This document shows, piece after piece, positions 40,778-48,511 of a DNA stretch of 64,000 nucleotides (positions are counted from its first letter, which is position 1; the number at the start of each line of letters is the position of its first letter). The translations under genes were made by a program, and so were the position numbers. The notes below the pieces were generated by a model that saw only the letters and a program-made list of their open reading frames with translations, was not told the origin of the DNA and made no database searches. Origin of the DNA: RGIG7111 sp036839975 (GTDB taxonomy: Bacteria > Bacillota > Clostridia > Peptostreptococcales > Anaerovoracaceae); assembly GCA_036839975.1 (NCBI GenBank), contig DAISVU010000005.1, forward strand, positions 1 through 64,000. The letters run 5' to 3'.

Positions 40778-42291
40778 CAGTTAATTTGATAATTGAGCAT
40801 ATGTTTTTGGTGTTGGCGGCCATAACCATGGCGATTATTATAGGAATTCCTCTGGGAATATGTGCATATATGGTTCCGAAAAGCAAAACGATCATACTTA
40901 GAATAGTAGATATACTTCAAACTATTCCTGCATTGGCGTTGCTGGGTTTAATCATGATATTGGCCGGACCCGGAAAGCTTACTGTAGTAATCGGCATAAC
41001 CCTGTATTCTTTGCTTCCGATCGTACAGAATACATATGTAGGTCTTTCAGGAATTGATACTGGTGTTAAAGAAGCTGCCAAGGGTGTCGGCATGACTCCG
41101 GGAGAAAGATTGGGCAAAGTGGAATTTCCTATAGCTTTTCCGACAATTTTTACCGGAATAAGGATTGCTGTCGTAAACGCAATAGGGATAGCGGTCTTTG
41201 CAGCCTTTGTAGGTGGAGGCGGCCTTGGCGGCGTCATGAACAAGGCCATTAGAATCCAGGATATGAAGATGATATTGCTGGCGACAGGGGCTCTTATGAT
41301 CATTGCTGTTGTCCTGGATTTGATTATGAGCATAAGTGAAGCTCAAATACGAAAGTTTCATAGTAATATGAAAAGAGTTATCTCGTCGATATTGATTGTC
41401 TTTGTGGCTTTTCTGGCAACTGTACCATTCCAGCTTGCCGGCGCCAAGAGTGCGGATGCTATGATGCTGTATGACGGTGACTACACCGAATCCCAGATAA
41501 TGCATCACATGATAAAGCATCTTGTGGAAGGCAAAACCGATCTTAAGGTCAGCATACAGGATCAGATGTCACAGGTTAACAATTATAAGGCTCTGATCGG
41601 AGATAGGCATTCCTGTGATATGATGATAAGTTATGACGGTACATTGCTTACTACTTTCCTGAAAAAGGATCCAACGGATGTTCCGAAGGGAGAAAGCCTG
41701 TATGATTACACAAACAAATTAGGGCAGGAAAAAGAACAGGTGACCATGCTGGGCAAGCTTGGATTTAATAATACCTATGCCATAGCTGTTCCGCAAAAGA
41801 TTGCTGACAAATATAACCTAAAGAAAGTATCTGATTTAGAAAAGGTATCAAAAGATTTGGTTTTCGGTGCGGAGCATGAGTTCTTTACTGAAGAAGGCAG
41901 TATGAAGTACAATCCTTTCATTAAATATTACAATTTAAAATTTAAAGATCAAAAATCCGTTGACGTAAGCCTGAAGTATTCAGCTGTTGAAAAGGGCGAA
42001 TACGATGTCACGGAGGTATATGCAACAGACGGCTTGAACAAAAAAGCAAATTTGCTTATTCTGGAGGATGACAAGCATTTCTTCCCGGAATATAACGGGG
42101 CATTTCTCGTCAGAGAAGATACTTTCGAAAAATTCGCTTCCGCTGCGCCTAATCTTAGACAGGTTCTGTCAATGCTGAACGGAAAAATCTCCACAGAGGA
42201 AATGTCAGAACTGACATACCTGGTAGATGTAAAAGGTCAGTCTCTTGATAGGGTGTCAGAAGATTTTCTAAAGAAAAAAGGCATTCTCTAG
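40774..42291 (+). CDS. Quaternary-amine transporter permease fused to substrate-binding domain
   Basis: 505 aa in two parts. Residues 1 to about 205 are a second permease (coupling loop EAAKGVGMTPGERLGKVEFP). After a membrane segment at about 207-228, residues 230-505 are an OpuAC/ProX-type binding domain (DYTESQIMHHMIKHL, DMMISYDGTLLTTFL, FNNTYAIAVPQ, and EYNGAFLVREDTF). The fusion tethers the binding domain outside the membrane, as in OpuA/BusAB, BilE and EgtU systems. Having both a separate permease and a fused one suggests a permease heterodimer. The ligand pocket cannot be read reliably, so betaine, choline, carnitine or ergothioneine remain possible. Confidence 0.92.
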   Translation: MTVNLIIEHMFLVLAAITMAIIIGIPLGICAYMVPKSKTIILRIVDILQTIPALALLGLIMILAGPGKLTVVIGITLYSLLPIVQNTYVGLSGIDTGVKEAAKGVGMTPGERLGKVEFPIAFPTIFTGIRIAVVNAIGIAVFAAFVGGGGLGGVMNKAIRIQDMKMILLATGALMIIAVVLDLIMSISEAQIRKFHSNMKRVISSILIVFVAFLATVPFQLAGAKSADAMMLYDGDYTESQIMHHMIKHLVEGKTDLKVSIQDQMSQVNNYKALIGDRHSCDMMISYDGTLLTTFLKKDPTDVPKGESLYDYTNKLGQEKEQVTMLGKLGFNNTYAIAVPQKIADKYNLKKVSDLEKVSKDLVFGAEHEFFTEEGSMKYNPFIKYYNLKFKDQKSVDVSLKYSAVEKGEYDVTEVYATDGLNKKANLLILEDDKHFFPEYNGAFLVREDTFEKFASAAPNLRQVLSMLNGKISTEEMSELTYLVDVKGQSLDRVSEDFLKKKGIL

Positions 42292-42324
42292 ATAAGTGAA
42301 AATGATTACTTTCAAATCCGTCTC

Positions 42325-45300
42325 CTAATTTTCCGCCTTACTGCTGCGCTTGATTATAAATCTGTCGAAGCATGCAAGGATTGCAGGCAGCATAAATATG
42401 ACGAGCAGGGTCGTTATAGCACATCCTGCCGAAAGGATTCTGCATATCTGCCGTGTCGCAAGCTGGCTGAATGCAAAACTGATCACACCTATCGCAACTA
42501 TGAGTATAAATGCCGACGTCAGTATCGTCTGCAAAGAACCGCTGTATGCTTCCCGGATCGCTTCGAGAGGCGGCAGGTTACGGCGCGCTTCGATGTAGTA
42601 GCTGGAGTATATGATGGCGTAGTCGATCGTGGCTCCCATCATTATGCTCTGAACAATAAGCAGTGAGAGATGGTTCATGTCGTAATTTATGATATTCATT
42701 ATGCTCATGGTCATAAACACGGCGCACTGGATCAGTAGAACCAGCAACACAGGTGTCGCTAATCTCCTGAATGTGAACAGAACGATTATGAATATGAAAA
42801 TCGCCGTTATGATTGTGATACTGTTAAGTTCATTTTTGAATGATTTTGACATTTCATATGCCATAGGAGTATTTCCTATCAGGTAATAGCTGTTTGAAAA
42901 CTTCTCGCTGCATTTTTTATCAAGACCGCTCATGAATGCACGGGTCTTGTCTGAATCTTCATCAACATCTGCGTTTATCAGCATGCGCCCGTAATGCCGG
43001 CCGCTGAGCTTTTCGGCCGCATCATCCAGATCTTTTCGCATCTTTTTTATATCGGACTTTGCAGTTTTGTCTATGACTTTTGAATATACACTGCTTTTGA
43101 TCATCTTGTCATCAGCATGGTGTACAAGGCTTATCAGATCCATTTTCCATTTGTCGTTATACATGTGTTTCGATCCGTAATATTTGTAGAGCAGAAGCAT
43201 TGAATCGGTATCGAAATCATCGTTATTTGAATGCGAAATCCCGTCTTTTGAACTTTTGGCATAGCCGTTGAAAAGATTTGATATACCTGCTGCTGTATAG
43301 CGTCTGTCCGAGATCGAGGAGTTGATTACGGTTTGAATCATAGCAATGTCTTTTTTTGAAGTACCGATATTCGAATTCAGGGAGCTGTCGTTTAAGACAT
43401 CGGAGGCAATGAAGTTTATGAATCTCTGGGGTGACAGCCGCCAGGCGTTTGTACCCCTCTGCTTGTAGAGGTTTAAAAGATAAATATTCCTTACATCTTT
43501 TTTGCCCATCCCGAGAAATTCGGCCATCGATGATGCCGAAAACCGAGTTCGGTTAACTGATGCGTTTATTACAGCATGCAGAGTCTTTAACTGCTTCAGC
43601 TGCTTTTTTGAAAGCGCCGAAGAGATATCCTTTCCGGAAAGCATATATCCGACAAGATTTTGTATTGATATCTTATATGATCCCGGGGATGCCGATATTT
43701 GCTGATATGAGTATATAAACGACAGCGTGGAGGCATCAATTGGGATCCCGTTTGCAGAAAGAACCTGTTTCATCTGTTTGACCGTATATGAAGAAGTATC
43801 ATACTGCCCCAACTGTGTAAGCGCAGCTATAAGCTGAGTTTGACCGGGATCGACCGCCTTCATTGAATCGGCAAGGCCGCCGATGGAGGATCGCTTTTTA
43901 CCCATGTTTTTTTTGAAGTATTGAACGTAGATCATTTTCATCTTTGAAGATGCTATGCCGAGAGTTTTTGAAGAAGACGAGTAGGTTACAGGGTTCGTCA
44001 TCTTTGCTATATTTGTATATGGGCGCATGGCTTTCAAATTTTTTGAAGCCTGCCGGTCTATCATTCTGCCATATGTGCTGTCCGTTGCGACATCGTGAAT
44101 CAAAAAATCTACAAATGCGGGCAGACTCATAGTTCCGCCGGATACATCCCCGTGCTTCATCTGATAATAGAGGAGAATCTGCTTTACCTGAGAGGAATTC
44201 ATCTCAAAAAAGGCTGCAAGAGACGAATCGTTCATAGCAGTTGTAAGCGTTTTTTTGTCAATATATTTTGAAAGTTTATTTATCTGAGACTTTTTATCCT
44301 TTGTAATGCGGCCGCTGAATGTGTCATTATGGAAAACATCGTTTTCCATAAATGTGACAAATTGCGGAATTGTAAGCATGACTGTTTCGTTTTTTCTGAA
44401 ATAATCATAATAGGTCATGCGCAGCATATCCTTGTCGAGATTTATATCTTTGTAGTTTGTGTCGTCGTTTTTACCTTTGCTGTCGTATGTGCCTGCATGA
44501 CTTTCGGAATTGATTTCATACATGTCTTTGAGGAATTTTTTCATAGACGGCGCCGTACGTTTTTTCCCAAGAGTGCTTTCATAACAGGATGCGTTTTTCA
44601 CCGCGGTATTATCTTCGAGTTCTGAAGCCAGCTTTTCAGCAGAGGCACTGTCTTTTGCATTATATATAAGCACCATTGAATTATCATATCCGAAAACTCT
44701 GTCGATATCAGTCGGCTCATTTTGTGCATATGAAAAGTCGATATATCCTCTGGTTATAAATACCGCGATAAACAGTACGGCAAAGATTGCTGTAAGCGGG
44801 ATGCGAAATCTATGCTGAAATCTGCCGAGTACAGGAAGGTCGAATGCAAAAGATTTCTTGACAGTCTTTGTCATAAGACTGTCAAATGCGAGCAGGAGCG
44901 CCGGCATAACGGTAAATAGGCATATGAGGCTGATGATAACACCCTTGGCAAGGGAAAGACCTATGTCGGCGCCTATTTTAAAGCTCATAAAAAGCAGAGC
45001 CAGCAGACCGGCAAAGGTTGTCAGTGAACTTCCGGTGATGGCGCCGAATGACAAGGACAGCGAGGCTCTCATTCCCTGATATTTGTCGGAAGTTATAATG
45101 CGCTGCTGGCGGTATCGGTTTAGGAGCATTATCGAGTAGTCCATGCTGAGCACCATCTGAAGGACGGCTGCTATCAGGTAGGTGGTATGTGATATGTAAG
45201 GAAAGAAAACATAGCTTCCCATGTTGATAAGTATAGCTATGCCGATGGTGATCATCATGGCAAGCGGTTCAATATATGAATTTGCCATTATAAGGATTAT

Positions 45301-45825
45301 TATAAATGCTATCACAACTGCTATAATGACGATCCAGAGCGGCAGATCTGACTCGTTGGCATCATTTATGCTTCCGCCGAGCGTGATGTCGTGCTTTTTA
45401 CTGTACTTTTTCTGAACGGTTTTCCAGATATAAGCGCCCCTGTCGGAGTACTGGTCGCAGTCACAGTTTATGATATATAAAGTATAAATACCTCTGTTGT
45501 AATCTTTTTTGTCAATATCATAGTTTACATTCGATACATATTTTATTGAGGCAAGGTCGTTAAGTACGTAAAGCTTCTTCTTGTCGGTCTTGAGGTCGTT
45601 GAACATGACTTTAAGATTGCAGGAAGACTCTTTTCCAAACTCGGCCTTCATGAGATCCATCCCTTTCTTCATTGAGGAATCATCAGGCAGATATTTTGTT
45701 GTATCGTGGTTCACATTGACAAATGGAATTAGCGCGGCAAAGCCAACAGCCAAAGCTATAAAAATAATCAGTATGATTTTGCTTCTCCTAACCAGGAATG
45801 AAGAAAACTTATCTTTCATGTACAT
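42325..45825 (-). CDS. Giant MMPL/RND-family exporter with repeat-bearing outer loop
   Basis: 1166 aa. Membrane segments at about 15-35, 163-181, 187-235, 258-315 and 343-359, then again after about 1000, with MMPL blocks VLQMVLSMDYSIMLLNRYR (222-240) and SIMMGATIDYAIIYSSYY in the second half. The first outside loop (about 37-160) is normal. The second (about 360-1000) is greatly enlarged and contains six degenerate, helical repeats of about 80 residues anchored on motifs such as ILLYYQMK and LPAFVDFLIHDV. MMPL proteins move lipids, glycolipids or peptides. Function of the loop is unknown. GAGAGGAC precedes ATG 45825; ATG 45819 is also possible. Confidence 0.88.
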   Translation of the reverse strand: MYMKDKFSSFLVRRSKIILIIFIALAVGFAALIPFVNVNHDTTKYLPDDSSMKKGMDLMKAEFGKESSCNLKVMFNDLKTDKKKLYVLNDLASIKYVSNVNYDIDKKDYNRGIYTLYIINCDCDQYSDRGAYIWKTVQKKYSKKHDITLGGSINDANESDLPLWIVIIAVVIAFIIILIMANSYIEPLAMMITIGIAILINMGSYVFFPYISHTTYLIAAVLQMVLSMDYSIMLLNRYRQQRIITSDKYQGMRASLSLSFGAITGSSLTTFAGLLALLFMSFKIGADIGLSLAKGVIISLICLFTVMPALLLAFDSLMTKTVKKSFAFDLPVLGRFQHRFRIPLTAIFAVLFIAVFITRGYIDFSYAQNEPTDIDRVFGYDNSMVLIYNAKDSASAEKLASELEDNTAVKNASCYESTLGKKRTAPSMKKFLKDMYEINSESHAGTYDSKGKNDDTNYKDINLDKDMLRMTYYDYFRKNETVMLTIPQFVTFMENDVFHNDTFSGRITKDKKSQINKLSKYIDKKTLTTAMNDSSLAAFFEMNSSQVKQILLYYQMKHGDVSGGTMSLPAFVDFLIHDVATDSTYGRMIDRQASKNLKAMRPYTNIAKMTNPVTYSSSSKTLGIASSKMKMIYVQYFKKNMGKKRSSIGGLADSMKAVDPGQTQLIAALTQLGQYDTSSYTVKQMKQVLSANGIPIDASTLSFIYSYQQISASPGSYKISIQNLVGYMLSGKDISSALSKKQLKQLKTLHAVINASVNRTRFSASSMAEFLGMGKKDVRNIYLLNLYKQRGTNAWRLSPQRFINFIASDVLNDSSLNSNIGTSKKDIAMIQTVINSSISDRRYTAAGISNLFNGYAKSSKDGISHSNNDDFDTDSMLLLYKYYGSKHMYNDKWKMDLISLVHHADDKMIKSSVYSKVIDKTAKSDIKKMRKDLDDAAEKLSGRHYGRMLINADVDEDSDKTRAFMSGLDKKCSEKFSNSYYLIGNTPMAYEMSKSFKNELNSITIITAIFIFIIVLFTFRRLATPVLLVLLIQCAVFMTMSIMNIINYDMNHLSLLIVQSIMMGATIDYAIIYSSYYIEARRNLPPLEAIREAYSGSLQTILTSAFILIVAIGVISFAFSQLATRQICRILSAGCAITTLLVIFMLPAILACFDRFIIKRSSKAEN

Positions 45826-45927
45826 TGTCCTCTCAAATACGATGAATTTATATCATTATTACGACGGCAGCTAGTGTAATGTTGTTTTGAACATGCAGAT
45901 GTGTGCATTATTGACGTGAGCAAGAGA

Positions 45928-46320
45928 TCAGCCGGTTATACTTATATGCAGCGTTCTTCTGCGGGGACCGTCAAATTCAACGAAATATATGCCCTGCCAT
46001 GTTCCCAGCACCGGCTGCCCGCCTTCGATTATGAGCGTTTCAGAAAATCCGATAATGCTGGCTTTCAGATGTGCTGCGGAGTTCCCTTCGAAATGATGGT
46101 ATCCGTCTTCCCATGGAACTATTTTGTTGATTTCCCTTTTAAAATCTCTTACTACATCGGGATCTGCATTTTCATTTATGGTTACGGCTGCCGTTGTATG
46201 GGGAACAAAAATCGTACAAAGCCCGGTTTTTATGCCGCTTTGCAGTATGATGCTCCGAACTTCGCGCGTTGTATCCTTCATCTGAGTGTGAGCATCTGTT
46301 TTTATGTATATTGTTTTCAT
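45928..46320 (-). CDS. YjbQ family protein (UPF0047)
   Basis: 130 aa from ATG 46320 (MKTIYIKTDAHTQM), preceded by GAGGG; the longer frame adds nine residues. It shows the family's core: CTIFVPHTTAAVTINENADP, then WEDGYHHFEGNSAAHLKAS and GTWQGIYFVEFDGPR. Conserved His residues suggest a metal site. Members have been called secondary thiamine-phosphate synthases from weak in vitro activity; the true role is unclear. Confidence 0.93.
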   Translation of the reverse strand: MKTIYIKTDAHTQMKDTTREVRSIILQSGIKTGLCTIFVPHTTAAVTINENADPDVVRDFKREINKIVPWEDGYHHFEGNSAAHLKASIIGFSETLIIEGGQPVLGTWQGIYFVEFDGPRRRTLHISITG

Positions 46321-46435
46321 GGGCCCTCTTGTTTTCAATTTGCGCACAGACGACTTTTTTTTATATTAGAAAATCTGCGACAGGCATTAAAAGCATAACA
46401 AGTATATCACATTTATTTGCCGTGTTGGGACATGT

Positions 46436-46458
46436 AAAATCGCTTATGGAGCGATTTT
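46436..46458. terminator. Perfect 9-bp inverted repeat in the yjbQ-NlpC gap
   Basis: AAAATCGCT (46436-46444), 5-base loop, AGCGATTTT (46450-46458). It could be a weak bidirectional terminator or an operator between the divergent yjbQ and NlpC/P60 genes. The rest of 46348-46645 holds no gene I can support. Confidence 0.4.
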
Positions 46459-46645
46459 GGAGAAAATATTCGGGGCGAAGATCCTGATAAATCAAGTACA
46501 TATATTTTCAGGCTGTAAAATATGAGGGAAATGTGTTTTATTCGTGAAGAAATTCTAAATGCGGTCACAAGCATACAGTAAGGTGATAAAATACGTTATG
46601 TATTATGCAAGATAGCGTGAAAATCATTGGCATGGGAGATACAGG

Positions 46646-47734
46646 ATGGCAAGGATAGATAATTTGATATTTCGTTCGAAGATATGGATAATCGTGGTCG
46701 CTGCAGTGATGCTGATTGGAGGAGGAGTTCTGATAACACTGGGCTCCACACAACCTTATGCATTGGCTGCCGACGGAGGTAAGGTGATACAGCCTTATTC
46801 TGTAAAGGCTGGAGGCAAGGAGCTGGCGGCAGTAGAAACGGCGGATGAAGCAAAAGCCGTGATATCAAATTTGAAGAAAACATATTATAAGGGTGAAAAA
46901 CCTGCGGATTTAAAGTTGACGCCGGCTGTCAGCATTGAAAAAAAAGATCTGGCACGCGGAGAGGCTCCTGTTAAACTTGACAGCACAAAGTCGGCGGTCG
47001 AAAAAATTGTTAAACAAAACAGGTCGGGCACTCCTGCCGTAACGGTTTCATATACGAGGCAGGTACAGAAAAATAAAAAGGTAAAGTATAAAGAAGTTTA
47101 TAAGAAATCATCTGATATTGAAAAGGGTGAAAAGCGCGTAGCCTGTAAAGGGAAGAACGGAAGCAAGCATGTTACTGAAAACATAACATATGAAAACGGT
47201 CAAGTTGTACATGTTGTAATACTCGATGAAAAGGTTACAAAAAATGCTATGACTCAGGTGGTTTATACAGGGACAAAAGTGTCTTCTGAAACAGCGGATA
47301 CGGATTCGCTCAGACGTTCATCAAGAAAAGCTTCGTCTGAAAAGTCGTCTTCAAACAGCAGCTGTGACGGCGGAATGACTTTAAAGAACGGCGATGGACA
47401 GGCTGTTGTAAATTATGCAAAGCAGTTCCTCGGCAATCCTTACGTCTATGGCGGCTGCAGTCTCACTAACGGAACGGACTGCTCCGGGTTTACAATGTCG
47501 GTTTACAGAAAGTTCGGCATATCGCTGCCACACTCCTCATATGCGCAAAGAAGTGCGGGAAGAGGCGTGCCTTACAGCAAAGCCAGGCCCGGCGACATAA
47601 TCTGCTATTCAGGACATGTAGCACTGTACATAGGAAATGGTCGTATAATACATGCAAGCACTCCGAGCACAGGTATAATCTACGGAAGTGCAATACACAA
47701 GGCTATAATAACGGTCAGAAGAATATTCAAATAG
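46646..47734 (+). CDS. Secreted NlpC/P60 cell-wall hydrolase with G5 domain
   Basis: 362 aa. Residues about 12-34 are a signal or anchor segment. A G5-type domain (about 130-215; SYTRQVQKNKKVKYKEVYKK) probably binds peptidoglycan or sugars. A Ser-rich linker (about 215-240) leads to the NlpC/P60 peptidase (about 250-362) with NGTDCSGFTMSVY (catalytic Cys), SGHVALYIGNG (His) and IIHAS. It should cut peptide stems in peptidoglycan. The domain order resembles RpfB-like or clostridial wall hydrolases. Confidence 0.92.
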   Translation: MARIDNLIFRSKIWIIVVAAVMLIGGGVLITLGSTQPYALAADGGKVIQPYSVKAGGKELAAVETADEAKAVISNLKKTYYKGEKPADLKLTPAVSIEKKDLARGEAPVKLDSTKSAVEKIVKQNRSGTPAVTVSYTRQVQKNKKVKYKEVYKKSSDIEKGEKRVACKGKNGSKHVTENITYENGQVVHVVILDEKVTKNAMTQVVYTGTKVSSETADTDSLRRSSRKASSEKSSSNSSCDGGMTLKNGDGQAVVNYAKQFLGNPYVYGGCSLTNGTDCSGFTMSVYRKFGISLPHSSYAQRSAGRGVPYSKARPGDIICYSGHVALYIGNGRIIHASTPSTGIIYGSAIHKAIITVRRIFK

Positions 47735-47742
47735 ACAGGTTA

Positions 47743-47775
47743 GTCTCCCTCGCATCCGCGGGGGAGTCTTTTACG
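47743..47775 (+). terminator. Terminator after the NlpC/P60 gene
   Basis: CTCCC and GGGAG pair around CGCATCCGC-type loop sequence, followed by TCTTTTA. A second small hairpin, AGACC/GGTCT at 47816-47834 followed by TTT, lies further on and may end another short transcript. Confidence 0.6.
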
Positions 47776-47944
47776 CAATAATATTGTATCCCTGCAAAAG
47801 CCCAGTTCTGCTGCGAGACCGCCGGAGCTGGTCTTTTAATTTGTGTTTGGAAGGATCGGCTTCTGTGAATACGGTCTAACGGGACAGAGATCAGTTTTAA
47901 AAGTGACTTTTTCATTATTGATATACCGGTAAAGCCGTTTTGGA

Positions 47945-47973
47945 TTGATGAAAGCCGCATTTTCAAATATAAT
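47945..47973 (+). promoter_or_regulatory. Promoter of the 140-aa unknown gene
   Basis: TTGATG (47945-47950), 17 bases, TATAAT (47968-47973). CGGAGGTG lies before ATG 48000. Confidence 0.7.
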
Positions 47974-47999
47974 AGTACGTAAGTAACGGAGGTGAATAA

Positions 48000-48422
48000 A
48001 TGTTAGGATACAAGAAAAAGCAGATACTTCTCACAGAAGGGAAGATCGATGAGGTAATAGATAACTATTCGCACAGTTATGCCATACAGTACGCTGAGGA
48101 TTCTCGGACACAGGATGACATAGATGCTGAAGAATATATTTTATATTATGAACACGATGTATATGACGCCGTCATAGATATCGTTAAAAAATCTGAAGAC
48201 GACAATACTGTAGAAAGAATAACTGAACTGGACAGAGTATACCGGGAGAAATCCGGCGAAAAGGATGAAAATTATACTATAAGCGTAGCTTATGAGTTTG
48301 TGATCAGAGCTATAACGGGGAAAAGACCTTTGCCGGGGACGATGGCAATGGGAAAGAAGATCCGGAAAAATGCAGTAAACCGTCTTAAGCATCTGATGGA
48401 ATTTGAAATGAAACGCGCATGA
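48000..48422 (+). CDS. Unknown small protein
   Basis: 140 aa, intact, with its own good promoter and a ribosome-binding site. I do not recognise it. It has no signal peptide or membrane segment. The first 100 residues are acidic with many Asp, Glu and Tyr (for example EEYILYYEHDVYDAV); the last 30 are basic (KKIRKNAVNRLKHLMEFEMKRA). Mostly helix by composition. Lies between two cell-wall/secreted genes but shows no link with them. Confidence 0.65.
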   Translation: MLGYKKKQILLTEGKIDEVIDNYSHSYAIQYAEDSRTQDDIDAEEYILYYEHDVYDAVIDIVKKSEDDNTVERITELDRVYREKSGEKDENYTISVAYEFVIRAITGKRPLPGTMAMGKKIRKNAVNRLKHLMEFEMKRA

Positions 48423-48511
48423 TGCCGTGATAAGGGACATACTTCTTTAAACACGGCATGAACAATGCCCGGTTTTTGATATATAAACGGGGCAAGAGGG
48501 GAATACATGTA

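Noticed and set aside
46348..46645. c-di-AMP (ydaO) riboswitch before the NlpC/P60 gene
   Set aside because: Such genes are often preceded by this riboswitch, but its conserved core is not in this gap; only a 9-bp inverted repeat was found.
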